From: Agrypnia vestita
Taxonomy: Eukaryota > Arthropoda > Insecta > Trichoptera > Phryganeidae
DNA length: 64,000 nt
Direction: 5' to 3'
Assembly: GCA_016648135.1 (NCBI GenBank)
Contig: JADDOH010002636.1
Location: 1 to 64,000, forward strand
Made by a program: the position numbers and the translations under genes. Below are positions 10,963-22,878 of this stretch, piece after piece. The stretch's first letter is position 1. Every line of letters starts with the position of its first letter. The notes beneath the pieces are model-generated. The model saw nothing but the letters and a program-made list of their open reading frames with translations, did no database searches and was not told the origin of the DNA.

Positions 10963-12453
10963 ATAGAGTCTCGGGATGCAGTAAGTTCCGGAGGAACAAG
11001 GGGGGCCGTTTAGTCACTTAGGAAGTCGGCCACCGGGTTTAGGCGGGCGCGGAGCCTCTACCCCTCTCAGCAGAGATGCTGAGGGTTTAAAAAACCAAAA
11101 TTTAGCATTCAAAGAAACTATTATTTCATATAAACTCACGGGCTGTTGTAGAATCCTTTCGAACAAACCATCCCCGAGACCTTATCTACTTATTTATAAA
11201 GAAGTTTCGTTTCAAAAATGTCTTATTTCGTAGATAGCAAATATATGTATTATTTTCCCCAGGAATTAATATGAACAGGTTCATACACGTCTAAGACGAC
11301 ACCATTCAAGGTAAGAATATGTTAATATAAAGTGTTTAAAATTATTAATTTCAGTGTTATTTAATATGTGAATTTCTCCTCTTTATGCCGTTCGATTGAT
11401 TTTATTGGGTTGTTTCCAAACGGAAATGTTTTATTTCTAATACACGAATTCTTCTGGTGAACGTATTTTATTGTAACATAAATGTATAGATTATTAGGTT
11501 CGTTAGATGTTTTTATTACGTAATATTATGCAATTGTTTCCACACTGCTCCTATAAAAGAATTTGAAGTTATTACGATACACAACGGGGTCCTTCATCCA
11601 TTAGACGAATCATGTGCCAATTCAACGACGTATTACGAATAGTATATATTGTATTTATCGAGATTTAGTCGCATTTATTATTTCTAGTGAGGTTTTTAGT
11701 ATTGGTTCCAGGCGCCATTATGAGGCGGAAATAGTTCATATTCATAGCCCGACTGCAATAGGTATTTTTGTCGCGTAAGAGGTAGCACTTTTAGGAATAT
11801 AACTGTGTTTTATGTTTCGTCCCTGACGGACAGGATGGTATAGCTGTGGCTATTTAGGTAATATACTTAGTAAATGCAAAGGGCATTAGGTATTGTCAAT
11901 ATCGTATGCGAACCCAAGATGTTAGAAATATTTTAGTTAATATTTTTAGTTAATATTGCATTCAAAAGCGCAATTTTCACAGAATAATTATTTCCAGTTA
12001 ATAATATATATTTTAGTTAAATGTATAGTTAGCACAGGCAGAGTATTAATATTGTATAGAATACATTATTTATAATATTTCAAGAAGGTATAATATTTTA
12101 TTCCGCGATCCTTTTATAGTTACAGCGTATCTGTCGACCTCAGCCGTTGCCACCCGCGCCATACAACTATTTTCGCTAACATCATACAGCAAATGACTTT
12201 ATTCATTGCAATGAAATTTATATTATTTAATATTATTTACCACGACGTATTTTTGACGGGTCACCCCACTTGGATTCATCACATTGTTAGCCGCGGCCAG
12301 GAGTTGGCAAATCAATTGAATATAATAGCTAAAATTTAAATTCAACTCGCGTCAACTATTTTACGACTGTATAATATTTTTCATATAACAGAAAACATCT
12401 CTAGAAAATACCGTCATTTGACGAGGACCCCTCTATCTACCAGGATCATTACA

Positions 12454-12457
12454 ATGT
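12454..12457. repeat. Target site duplication, right copy (ATGT)
   Basis: Same four bases as 178-181, directly after the LTR end CATTACA. Confidence 0.75.
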
Positions 12458-13340
12458 TTTAAATGTCTTTTTTAAAAAATGTGGAACTCTGCAGCTGTGG
12501 CTCTCGAAATACTGATCAAAGGTGTCTATTTTAATGAAACTCATAAAATGACTAGTAGGTCGGTTTCTGAAAATAAGAAATAATTGTTACAGTAAAAATA
12601 GAGTAATGTCATGATTGTTATTTGATGACTGTTACAGTAAAAAAACAGAGGAATATCAAGACATCTGTCTAATGTCAATATTTCTATCATTGTGACGAAA
12701 ATATTGTTATATATTATTCATTATTTGAACTCTTTGGATGAAGAAATTATTAGATAAGTATAAAACAAACTGATTTCTTCCAATTTTTAAATTAAAATCA
12801 ATACTCATTTTATGTAATATTCATCAAAAACGAGTATTTTGGACATGTATTGCAATGAGTGATGATATTTATTGAATATTTCTATCAAATAAACAGATCA
12901 TTTTTAAGATCACCCAGACCTCACGTAGCTTGATATTACAATACATATACTTGCGGCAAAATATTAATGAATTTGTACGACTTTAATTAAAAATGATTTA
13001 TATGCCATTTCTGCACAACTGTTGGGTGTTGTTTAGTAATATTGCACCATACTATATGTAGACAAAAAAAAATGCAGTATGCAATTTCTGCTTCCTGTTC
13101 TGGGTTTTCATTAAAAATTATTTATAAATCCCTTATACTCCACATCAAAATATATTGCAGTGAACTAACGGAAATTTTTTATTACACGCTGTGGTTCCTC
13201 GGCTAATTCCATAAATTCCAAAATAAGGTACTACGATCTTATAAATTATGAAAAGTTTAAACTAAATACTCATAAAAATATTATGTCTCAGTAAATATAT
13301 CGAGAGTACTTGGAATGCAATAATTTTTATTAGAAATATG
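12458..13340. other. AT-rich DNA, no feature recognised
   Basis: Low-complexity AT-rich sequence with poly-A/T runs. A roughly 30-bp segment around AACAATTGTTACAGTAAAAATAG repeats loosely within 12580-12650. No coding or RNA signal seen. Confidence 0.5.
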
Positions 13341-13829
13341 TCTACCGAGCTAAGACACAATGGGATTATGCTACCAACATTCATGTACGGAAGTGAAGCC
13401 AGGAGCTGGCAGAAGAGGAACAAAAGTAGATTGAGTGCGGTAGAGATGAGATCACTTAGACGTATATGTAGCAAATCCATTTGTGATAGAGTATAGAATG
13501 AAGATGTTAAAAAATAATATAAAACTGATCTTAGTATAATTAAAGAAGGAAAAGTCATCGCTCAGATGGTTTGGGCATGTTGAGCGAATGAATGGTAAGA
13601 AAAATGTATGATGCAAGCAAGATTTTTTGCGATGCGGTACGAGAAAGAGAGGACGATCGCAAAAGACGTGGCACGACCAGATTAACCAAGTACTGGAGCA
13701 TGGTCCTCTTTGGAGCGACAACAGTTGTCGAGCTTGTTTGCAAAAATGTATGAATGTGGATGAGGTGTTGTGTGTCAGAATAGAAGAACTCTATCCCCTC
13801 GCCTACCCCCGCAGAGAAACGGTGTGATA
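13341..13829 (+). pseudogene. Non-LTR retrotransposon, C-terminal pol remnant
   Basis: The plus strand reads MLPTFMYGSEARSW, then RLSAVEMRSLRRIC and DRV-stop-NEDVK, then after a frame change RGRSQKTWHDQINQVLE and RACLQKCMNV. This is the tail region behind the reverse transcriptase found in several insect LINEs (YGSE-W, NEDV, RGR-KTW-DQI). Stops and frameshifts at about 13495 and 13515-13625 show it is dead. The 5' part with the RT and endonuclease is missing, as for a 5'-truncated copy. The clade is not certain (RTE or a relative). Two further decayed copies of a similar tail are at 40150-40705 and 45010-45478. Confidence 0.75.
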
Positions 13830-14317
13830 GGTAAGTAAGTACGTTATTAAAAAAAAATAAAAAAAATAGTTTTGGAACGATTTTCTATTTTAAATAAATA
13901 ATATAAATAAATAAATTAAAAAAAACAACGTCTTTAAAAAAATATGTTTTGTTTACTAGGAGATTTAATTATGAAAGAATAAATACTTTAGAACTGCATT
14001 ATACATGTGTCTTAAATATATATTTTCACTGTGTCCTAGTACCCTCACTTAAAGAAGGAGTTTAATTCAACTCTGTACAATTTTATACCCTGTGATTCGA
14101 ACACTATTTATGTTGTTTTTGATATGTGATTACCCGACACAAAGGAATTACTAATTTAAAACTAAATTCTCAATATACCTCAATACGAGTATGAAAGTGA
14201 ATTTTGAAACTTACCAAAAATATAAAAGGAGAGGTTTCGATGTATTGTAATGCTAGAGCATAATAATGAAAATAAATTGGACGGAAAGGAAAAGAAATTA
14301 AGATATTTTGAAATATA
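13830..14317. other. AT-rich DNA, no feature recognised
   Basis: A-rich stretches follow the LINE tail (13845-13930), perhaps the decayed 3' end of that element. Otherwise nothing seen. Confidence 0.4.
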
Positions 14318-14375
14318 TTTGGTTTACCGCTTCTGTTGGCTATCAGCCTCAAGCCAACAGAAGCGGTAAACCAAA
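14318..14375. other. Perfect 24-bp inverted repeat with 10-nt loop
   Basis: Arms 14318-14341 and 14352-14375 are perfect complements (key part GGTTTACCGCTTCTGTTGGC) around the loop ATCAGCCTCA. A stem this long and perfect is unlikely by chance. It could be a MITE remnant, a small-RNA precursor or a transcribed foldback. Confidence 0.7.
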
Positions 14376-15080
14376 GGGTCATATCTAACTAATTACCACC
14401 ATAGCAATGCGTATTGGGAACCACAGTTATAAATGAAAAGATAAAATGAAGAAGAAGAAGTAAACGGTCGAGGGAATTCAAGAGCCAGCTGTTAAAGCGT
14501 AGTAGACGTAATAGTGATCGTTGGAGAGAGCGATAGTTATAAGGGAATGTTCCTTAAAAATAAAAAAGAGTAGAAGACGATATATTTTATAATGAAAGAT
14601 CACAGTAACCAGTAAGTTAAAATATATTTAATTTGTATTTTTAGAATATATTCAACACTTTATTAATCGTCCCGAAGATTTGAAACCAAAAATTGATTGT
14701 CTCAGGGAATCGTCAAAAATATCCTCTCTACGACCTTTGGATTGTTTTTTCAGCTTTGTCTGGTATACACATTATAATATTAAATTCATGTATTCCAATA
14801 GAATTTAGATATAAACTAATTTATTAAAGAATTGATATGACTCTTTATAAAAATATTTTTTTACTTTCCTTTAGAAAGAAAAGCGTGTACAAAGGCTATA
14901 ATCATTATTCTAGCGTATCTAACATCGTCCTACTACTATGTAAATAACATTTATTTAAATGAGAGATTTTAATCTATTGCTTTTAAAAAGAAAAAAATTT
15001 TTGTAGAGATATTTCTTCCGAAAGAAGATATTTTTAATTTACTGACATTTGAATTTATAAAACAAATTAAAACAAATACA
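14376..15080. other. AT-rich DNA
   Basis: A short GAA repeat at about 14448-14460 could be a relic of an RTE-type LINE end. No other feature recognised. Confidence 0.4.
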
Positions 15081-16602
15081 GGGTGGGCCATAAGTTTTTA
15101 AACTTTTTAGATCGCTTCAAAGGCGGCGTCGGTGTCGGCGTCCCTTAATCCTCTTAAAGAAAGCGCGCATGCGACAGTGCGGAGAAGTTTGGTCCTTGGA
15201 AATTGACTAGATTACGGGGAAATTAACAAAAAACAACGGACCTTAGATGTGTGACTGTTTGGCGCCTGTTTCGTGCTCATTATAACACAGTGTAAATTAA
15301 CGTCGAAATGTAAATTTAATTAAATCGTGGCTTTGAAGAGACTCAATGCAAAATAAGAAGGTTAACTTGGGCGGCAACGGAGTAAAAAGAGCAAAGAAAA
15401 TGTCGCGCAAGTTAACGAGTCTGTACGAGAAGATCTGGGCTTTTCGACTCAAAAGCTTTCTGCTGCTATGGCGATGTATAATCCAGTGTATTTTTATAGT
15501 GTAATGTTATATATTTTGTATACGCTTATACATCGTGTTAATGCCTACTATATTTAAATGACTTGGTGGTTTATGCATATTTTTTTGAAAAACTAAAGAA
15601 GTGAACTGACGGGACAATGAGGGAAAGATTTTGGATGGCAGCCGTGCGGCCCAACTCTGCTTTGAAACGCTGGGTTGCCCTTGGCTTTAAAAAATGCCAA
15701 CCTGGCGGCGAATGAGTGGGATCAATATAGGAACTTTTGCTTATAATACGATCCTGGGTAAGCGGCGGGTCTGCCCTCGTTGCTGCTATGGCAATACCAA
15801 AATCAACTATGCATCAAATTATAAAACTGGACCTCAAACTACAGCCATGTAAGATGGAGCCATCTGCTATACAGTCAATGTGCCTATGTGAAAATGTTTC
15901 CTAACAAACTGATATCGTGTAGATGTGACATCCGATGGTCCCCCTGCAACCCAGAATAGACTCCTCTTGATTTTTTCTATGGGGTTATCTTATAAGTCCT
16001 GTTAACTTGGATAATCCAGCCACAATAATCAAACTTAAGGCGTATAATCGCCAAGAGATAGCTAACGTACTGCGCGTTTTGAGTAATATAGTGTTTCAAT
16101 GCCCACAAAGATGCCAGATTCGAGAAATGCCAGCGACGGGCCGGTAGACATTTAGACATAATTATTTTTACTCCCTTTCTTTTAACTCGTAGCGTCTGCT
16201 TGCTTGTCTGACGAAAAAACTTTGGATCGATTTTTAACTCTTTTCCCGTGATCCAATCGAGCTGAAACTTTGCAAGCAGACTCGTGGCGACGATAAAAAT
16301 GATCGAACAAATTTTCGTTTAAAAAAAATTAATAAATATAGTAGGTATAATTTTGGATTTTTCGAAATTTTAATGATTTTTTCAAATTGGAATCAATACA
16401 AAGGAGTGATTAGCCCGACGCTTATATACACACGAAACCCAATTCAATGAGAAAGGAAGTATAGTAAAAATTTGGTTTTTATGGGTTAGTTTTTTTTGCA
16501 TATAATTTTCACAATTGTTCTCTTCCAGTGAAATAAATATTAATTGCCATAATATATTTTTTAAATTAAATTTTAAAAAGCGTAAAAACTTATGACCCAC
16601 CA
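15081..16602 (+). mobile_element. Mariner-family DNA transposon, decayed
   Basis: The left end reads GGGTGGGCCATAAGTTTTTA and the right end (16581-16602) is its inverted match ending TTATGACCCACC, so terminal inverted repeats are visible. Inside, 15405-15475 translates as VNESVREDLGFSTQKLSAAM, resembling the helix-turn-helix region of mariner transposases (…STQRLS-AMGMS…). Around 15950-15990 a frame reads FFLWGYL, as behind the third catalytic Asp in the DD34D family, followed by degraded tail sequence with multiple stops to about 16150. Length about 1.5 kb fits a mariner carrying a nested insertion: 16226-16510 is shared with another locus (32988-33435). No functional transposase can be made from it. 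Confidence 0.75.
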
Positions 16603-17039
16603 AGAAGATATATGTAGATGAATTTTAGTGTGAATTAAGGTTTCTATTATGCATTATTGATTTCAAGAATTTAATAATATTAAATAATTATCATTAAATA
16701 ATATTTTTAAAAAGTCGCTTGCATAAAAATTCAAGATGATTTTTCCTGTTTTATATAGCATAAAATTCTAACGTTCATTATTTCGGGTATTAAACTTAAA
16801 AAAGTTATATAGTGCTCTGGCCACTGATTACTTGTAAAAAGTAAGATTATTCTTTCTTATGTGCAACCTGCACACAAGAAAGAATAATCAAAATCTGCAA
16901 AATGCACCTAAGCATTTAACTAGGTGAAAAACATAAACCCTATGTGAGTTTAATTATATGGCGGCTATAGCCGATTGCTTAACTGCTAGTTTGATATAAT
17001 TTGTTTATTTATAAAGACTAGAAATTAAAAAAGAATTAA
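16603..17039. other. AT-rich DNA with a hairpin and a repeat fragment
   Basis: Holds a stem-loop (16844-16889) and a GTGCTCTGGCCACTGATTAC-type segment, with a diverged copy at about 23510-23570. Otherwise nothing. Confidence 0.4.
16844..16889. other. Stem-loop with GATTATTCTTTCTT arm
   Basis: GATTATTCTTTCTT is matched by AAGAAAGAATAATC after a TGTGC-AACCT-GCACA inner stem. A near-perfect foldback of about 46 nt inside a repeat. Confidence 0.6.
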
Positions 17040-17625
17040 AGGACCTTGGTTGGATTCTCGATAACAAACTCCCTTTTAAGAACCATATTGATCAAATTAC
17101 GTCAAAGGCCTATAGCATGCTAGGTTTCATAGTGCGTACGCGCAAAAAACGTAAACATCCATTCCCCCTAAAATGATTGTACTATGCGTTCGTTCGAAGC
17201 AACCTGGAATATGCATCTCAAGTGTGGAACCCGCAAAAAATAACATACAGAGACTTGAACAGATACAAAATAAGTTTCTTCGCCACCTCAACACTAGATT
17301 TAACTAATCTTTTGATTCTTATCACGAAGCACTACATTTCCACAACATAAAAAACCTGGAAGAGCGAAGAGCACGTGCTGACCTACAACTATTATTAAAA
17401 CTACTGAGAGGATATCTCGACTGTCCCAATCAATTGGACTTAATCTCTTTTCATGTTCCCTGCAGACGTACCCGACAAAACGTGCTCTTTTATGTTCCGA
17501 GAAATAGAGCATCCCATACACAAAATACATTTTTATACCGCGCATGCAAAGCTTTCAATAATAATTGTATCGATATTGACCTTTTCAACATTGGTCTTAC
17601 CGAATTTAAAATAATGTTTTAGATT
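17040..17625 (+). pseudogene. Jockey/CR1-like LINE, C-terminal pol remnant
   Basis: The plus strand translates in pieces as DLGWILDNKLPFKNHIDQI, SKAYSMLGFIVRT, YAFVRSNLEYASQVWNP, RLEQIQNKFLRHLN, then NLEERRARADLQLLLKLLRG and ISFHVPCRRTRQNVLFYVPR, ending in a stop at about 17620. The DLGV-D-LSF-HI, FVRS-LEYAS-VW and RLE-IQ-KFLR signatures are those behind the reverse transcriptase in jockey and CR1-type elements. Frameshifts (about 17175 and 17240) and stops break it. The N-terminal endonuclease and catalytic RT motifs are missing (5' truncation). Confidence 0.85.
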
Positions 17626-18060
17626 ACATGCACTAAATCGACTTTGACCAATCACTCATTATATATATTCTTCTCTTCCTCCACTTCAATCCTGAATCCT
17701 ACCTCCTCATCCTTTCTCTCTCATTATTTAACGAATTTCTTAATATACTTTTTCTTTTTTCACATTCAATCACTTATCATTATTCAGTCTTAACATTGTT
17801 TGTTGCTTACTACTTCATTAATTAATTCAAAATAATTAACTTAAAAATATATATCTAACTTTCTTAACATCTGTGAATCTTTTTAATTGGTCTATGAAAT
17901 GAACATTATGCTTTTACATTATATGTTTAAAAAACTGTTAGGATTCCTTCATAAATAATAATAAAAAAAAAACACAACAATTTTTTTTTAATGTGTTTCT
18001 AATTTCTGATCCATAAAATGTCATGTTATTCACATGATTCTCATAAAATAATCTTATATT
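17626..18060 (+). other. Probable 3' UTR of the jockey-like LINE
   Basis: AT-rich sequence following the pol stop, reaching A-runs at about 17960-17975 that may be the LINE tail. No other feature. Confidence 0.35.
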
Positions 18061-19015
18061 GTAATTAAATGTCACACTAGGGCTATCTACTGAAATTGTG
18101 GCGATTCAGAGCCGTCGCGACTCTAGCCACATGCATGGAGTAACATTCAATAACCAGAGGCTCGATGCGGCTAACCAGGTCCCAGTCGCCAACCGCCGTA
18201 GCACTTGCAAGCAGTATTTCTGTACTCAACGCCACGTCTGTAAATTGTTGGCAATAAAATAGAACAGTTAATCGTGAGTATGAATTATGCCCTGTGTCCA
18301 TCTACTCATCCTGTCTCTGTTGAATCATCTCACACATAACATGCGCCACTCGCATATTACACGTCATGCGCCGACACTAGATGTGACCTTTGGAAGGGTG
18401 GACATCACACCCTAATCCGCCAGAGAATAATTAACGACTCAATATATAAGTTAAGAAATTGTATTGTATTTTTTTATGAAATATTAGTTGATTACGGTCT
18501 GATATTTGAAATAACAGTAAATATTTTACGTGCTACCTTTCTAAGAAAGTAGAAATGCTCGTGTTTAGAGAGGAAGTTCGTTTACAGTGTAATATAGTCA
18601 AAGTAATGTATATAATTCAATCTCTAACAGATATGTTAGAAGTCCAATTGAAATGTTAAATTGAATTTAATAAAATATACATATGAAATAATAAAAGAAT
18701 ATTAATAGATACATTGAAGTAAGTAATGAAATAAACATGGAAGTGCTTTTTGTATTTTTTAAATTAATTTTTGAACGATTTGGAGTGGGTAGTTAATTCA
18801 AATATTTAATTCCTACAAAAGAATAGCGATTTTCAGCCGCACTGGTATTATATTTAGGGGTGTTTAAATTTAAGAATGATCTTGTATTTCTAGAATTTTG
18901 TATGCTGAAATTTTTGTATTCTTTAAATAGATTTTTGGCTAGACTCTAGGTTTTTTATATTATTAATTATGGATTAAAATGGTTATATTTTATACGATTA
19001 TGTATGTACATTGTA
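18061..19015. other. Unassigned segment with a GC-richer island
   Basis: Positions 18083-18420 are GC-richer than the neighbourhood. On the minus strand a 72-codon frame (18301 to 18083) reads LSTEILLASATAVGDWDLVS and onward; I do not recognise it. It may be part of a transposon or an old exon. The rest is AT-rich. Confidence 0.3.
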
Positions 19016-19480
19016 AAAAGGAAAAATGTTCGATACATGTATCCTACCGATGTTGACATATGGACTAGAAATAGCAACATTAACAGAAAAAAGCATACAA
19101 AAATTAAAATGTACACAGCGGGCCATGGAAAGGCAGATGCTCGGCGTAAGCCTTCGAAAAAAAATCAGAAATGAAGAAATAAGACGCCGAACAAAAGTTG
19201 CTGATATTATGCACCGTATTGCAAAACTAAAATGGCAGTGGGCTGGACATATGGCTCGACAGAAGGATACTAGTTGGGCACCCAGAATCCTACAGTGGAA
19301 GCCCTGGACAAAAAATAGAAGCATCGGAAGACCTCCCAAAAGGTGGTCTGATGACATTGTCCAGCAAGCAGGAAGAACCTGGATGTGAAGGGGGAGAAAC
19401 AGAGATGAGTGGAAGAAAATGGAAGAGGCCTACATCCAGCAGTGGAGAGAAACAGGCTAAGGAAGAAGAAGAAGAAGATT
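19016..19480 (+). pseudogene. RTE-type LINE, 5'-truncated C-terminal fragment
   Basis: Reads KMFDTCILPMLTYGLE, QRAMERQMLGVSLR, NEEIRRRTKVADI, KLKWQWAGHMAR and IGRPPKRWSDDI, then a stop after RTWM and a continued frame RDEWKKMEEAYIQQW. These signatures (VLPVLTYG-E, AQRAMER-MLG, LKW-WAGH-AR, RGRPP-RW-DDI) match the C-terminus of RTE-type LINEs that are very common in Lepidoptera. It ends in GAA repeats (19461-19477), the kind of simple 3' tail RTE elements carry. The frame is open for 120 codons, so the copy is fairly young, but all catalytic domains are absent. Confidence 0.85.
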
Positions 19481-21069
19481 GTAAAAAAAGTAATTTAAAA
19501 TGATGCAACAATCAAATGTTTTCTTCCGTCTGAATTAATGTATGTAATAACATGTACCACTTGTAGTAAAGTGGATGTTATACGAGTATGAATCTACGTT
19601 TAGGAAGTATATAATATATGGTAAAGACATTATCTGTCACGGTAAAACTGCATGCTGTTTACGGCGGTTCCTTTAATACATTTCTCTCTTTATTTATTCC
19701 AACTCAGAAGATTAAACTCGACTGGGCGGGAAACGGAGTAGCGCCATTACTTGAAGAGTGGAATATATATGGCAGACTGGAGCCGTTAAGTGACAGATGG
19801 TACTCAGGTATTTGGTCTCCTGGCGTTGGAGTTATCGCCACTAGAATATGGGCGAAAACCAAGGGACTTACGGCGGCGGGTATCTACCCACGATTGAGAA
19901 ACGCCAAATCGTCTTTTTTTTCTATATTTACATTGATTAATATTTAATACAACATTTTACATTTTTTGTTGGTATCGCCACTCAACTGCCCCAGAGCACG
20001 TTCCTGAGTGTCAGTGTAAGTGTCAGTGTGTGTCAGTAAGTGCCAAAGTCAGTGTAATTTTTAGTATAGTGTAATTTTATTGCGTGGACTGAAGTGAAAA
20101 TAAATATGTAAACTAACTCATTCATTTATATACGTAAGTGCATATTTGTACTTGAATGCGCATAAAAATCCATATTTTAATTTTATAATTGTTATTAATT
20201 TTTAATAATATCATATGATAATAATATACCATATCATTATCATATGGCGAATGAAAACTAAACAATTTAAACTTTTATTCATTACGCAAAAAGTCACTGA
20301 ACACGAATTAAATTGGAACACTGTTCTTAAATTGATAGTTAATAAATGATTCTAGAATATTTCACACATTTGTTATTACGTTGTTTCTTAATTCGCACTA
20401 ATTATCTCAAATCACTCGTCTGAAGAAAACTTTTTATTACGCTGTCTCTATTGCTTTCATTACTTTCTAGAAAATTCCGTTCAATATTCACATGAAAAAA
20501 ACTTCTCGCCCATGGTAGGTACATTTTTTATTTATCACTCGATTAATCTCGCTGGCCACAGGTTAAGGTTAATCGCAACAACGTGAAACGTCAACGAGGC
20601 AGGACTGCGCGTAGTAGTACCTACACCTTGTATTTATAGCTGACCTGTGTTTGTCTAGATACTCTAGATGCTTTCAATATTCCTGAACCTCCTACCAATT
20701 TACAATTTTAGTGTAAATGGTGTTTGTGAGTGCTTCAAAATCGTCGAATACGTGAATCTTTTTCTGATTCTAACATCTCGTGACAATATAATAACTAATT
20801 TATCTTATGCATATCGTAAGGAATTTATCTGAACAACCTTAACCTAGATAGACAGCAAATGCGGGGTATAAAAGAAAAGGCAGCAATATTAAAAAAAATT
20901 AAAAAATATTTTAAATGCAGTCACCGAGGATTACTAATAAACAAAAATATAAATTATTGTGTCAGTATATTTCTTCCAACTCTATTTCTGTACATTTATG
21001 TCATGAGCCAGCGTGCTACTATTTGTTAAAATTTTTTTTTATTAAGGTTTTTATGTTCAACGAGTTTAA
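19481..21069. other. Mostly AT-rich DNA with an unrecognised 109-codon frame
   Basis: Positions 19618-19947 (+) hold a 109-codon frame of higher GC (LDWAGNGVAPLLEEWN and onward) that I cannot assign; it may belong to a transposon or be an old exon. A GTGTCAGT-rich patch follows at 20008-20060. At 20375-20500 there is a TTGTTTCTTAATTCGCACTA segment with a partner at about 31508-31530, i.e. a dispersed repeat. A small palindrome of CATATGATAATAATATACC type is at 20212-20246. Confidence 0.35.
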
Positions 21070-21805
21070 AGACAGTTATGGCTGGATATGCACTGCAAAT
21101 GCATATTTCGGCGTTTTTTTTTACGGAAGTGTGGGTTTTTATTATTCATTTACATCAGAATGTATATTCTAGAAAGTTAGTTGACGTAATTATAAAACAG
21201 AATCCCGTTGGCAGCGGCATCATTTATTGGCACATTTCATTCTTTCGAATTTTTATTTTTAAATAATAATTAAGATGTTTTCATTAAAAAAAAACTTACT
21301 TTTATTTAGTGAGAAAAGACTCAAAATACGCGAATAAATAGAATATACAGTTTAAAATCATATCTTTATATAAATAAAAAGCGTTTTAAAATCAACAAAA
21401 AGCGTAAAAAATTCTTGCAAATTTAAAACATTATAAATTTATTAATATTGAATACTTCTTAATTTCCTTAGTATAGATTCTAGACAATGAAGTATACTTT
21501 ATGCTTATAAAAACATATTATGCGTACATATAAATATTCATTAAAACTTTGCGCCGCCTAGGACACTAAAAAAGATTTTTTTTGGCCGCGGCCTGTGGAT
21601 TAATGCTTATATTTTCTTAATTATTGTAAATGATGTTCAGTTTATTACTTTTATATAATAAAAAGGGTCTATCTAAGTTATTTTCCTAAAAAACTTGCAT
21701 TAGAATATTCTGATATAAATGAATAATAAAAACCCACATTTTCGTAAAAAAAATGCCAAAATATGCATTGGCAGTGAATATGCCGCCTTAATGTACAGTT
21801 TGGTG
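21070..21805. mobile_element. MITE-like element with about 100-bp inverted repeats
   Basis: Left arm 21070-21175 (GCAAATGCATATTTCGGCGT, then ACGGAAGTGTGGG and a TTATTATTCATTTACATCAG segment) is matched in inverted orientation by 21695-21800 with roughly 80 percent identity. The central 500 bp is AT-rich and non-coding. This is the architecture of a non-autonomous DNA transposon; the superfamily is not evident. Confidence 0.65.
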
Positions 21806-22591
21806 CAAAATATGCATAATGCCTCTGTCCAAAAGTAGTCCTAATCTTAAGTATCGCTAAGTGACTATGATTTTGATGAAAATGAGTTGTAATTGATCAA
21901 CGCATAGTTGCCTCACAAGAAGTACATTTCGGCATTCTTAAAACAATAAAAACATTATTAAAAATTGAAATATTATTTTATATTTTCCTGGGGGTAATTG
22001 TAACATTTTATCAAATTTTTTGTGACATTCCGTCCGCAGTTAGGCGGTGGGTGTGTCGGCTCCCTTTGTATTGCGCACGGCGTGTGACAAATGGGGTTAT
22101 ATATGTATACACGTGCACCCATATTGTTTCCTTGGCAAATGTAAAAATATTTTTCAGCCATTCGACGAGACATTGTTTTAAAATTTTCTCTTTATTTCGT
22201 TTCAAAGTGGAATATTTTCAGTTCACAGCGAAATAAAATTAATATTAATAAAAATAAAATACTTAATTTAAAACCACAGCTGACCACACAGATTGAATGA
22301 TTGCAATAATTTTTATATAGGTATAACTTAAATATTATAATAACGGATAAATAAACAAAGAATTCTCGATATTATAATTAAGGAGGACTTAATATGTTTA
22401 AACAGAAACAACTTTTTCAAATTTAATAAATTCAACAGTTTTAATGCAAAACAAATAAAACTATTGAAAGCTTAGGGAAAAATTAGGGCTATTTATTTCT
22501 GGATAAAATAAAAGAATACAATTCAATAATTAGTGGCTTTTAGAAATGTTTTCTGTTTATTAAAGTAAATAATCCCAATTGTAATAATCTT
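21806..22591. other. AT-rich DNA
   Basis: A TTGCGCACGGCGTGTGACAA segment at 22070-22090 resembles one at about 30158-30180 and is probably a repeat piece. Nothing else recognised. Confidence 0.4.
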
Positions 22592-22830
22592 GTCGTCTGT
22601 CGTCTGTCTGTCTATCTGTAACTTCGTGTGGCATCCGTAATTAAGTTCAAATTCACGACTAAAATAACGAAATTAAATGGCCGGAGATGGGGCTTGAACC
22701 CCGGGCCAGCAAATCCGAAGGCGGCATCGATAGTGATTTTGAAAAATACGGTACATATAAGACTTAGCAAAGACGCGAACCATCTGTACCTGTAAAAAAC
22801 ATTATAGACGCACAATATACTTTCTAAAAT
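22592..22830 (-). repeat. tRNA-derived SINE, family T, copy 1
   Basis: On the minus strand CCCGGGGTTCAAGCCCCAT matches a tRNA T-arm/B-box. At the other side is a degenerate GACAGACGACAGAC simple tail (plus strand GTCTGTCGTCTGTCTGTC at 22593-22612). The same order occurs at 52943-53270, including CGGCCGGAGATGGGGCTTG and, further on, a GCAAAGACGCGAACCA segment, also found at about 23230 and 53500. Confidence 0.6.
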
Positions 22831-22878
22831 ATATTTTCTTCAGGTACACTGGCTATATAAACATTTTTCCGAGACTAG

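Larger units (their letters stand above)
182..12453 (+). mobile_element. Non-autonomous LTR retroelement with 3.4-kb LTRs (LARD-like)
   Basis: Two near-identical direct repeats of about 3.39 and 3.40 kb bracket a 5.5-kb interior. Each begins TGTGATGGTC and ends GATCATTACA, which gives TG...CA termini with short imperfect inverted ends. A TGG-starting candidate primer-binding site follows the left LTR, a polypurine tract precedes the right LTR, and ATGT flanks both sides. The interior has no protease, reverse transcriptase, RNase H or integrase frame; it contains tandem repeats, AT-rich DNA, TTC microsatellite and G-rich tracts. This combination (long LTRs, conserved signals, no pol) matches the LARD concept, meaning mobilisation in trans by an autonomous relative. 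LTR divergence is low over most of the length, so the insertion is fairly young. The family is not recognised. Confidence 0.85.
9051..12453 (+). repeat. 3' LTR (3,403 bp)
   Basis: Copy of 182-3570 with the same TG...CA ends. It keeps the 73-codon frame (10792-11013) and the hairpin array. It carries a few indels, such as a short duplication of a TTTTAGTTAATAT-type segment around 11935-11957. It is followed directly by the ATGT duplication. Confidence 0.85.

Noticed and set aside
182..12453. Segmental duplication of host DNA instead of an LTR element
   Set aside because: The TG...CA ends, the PBS-like and PPT sequences at the inner borders and the ATGT duplication at the outer borders are specific to LTR integration.
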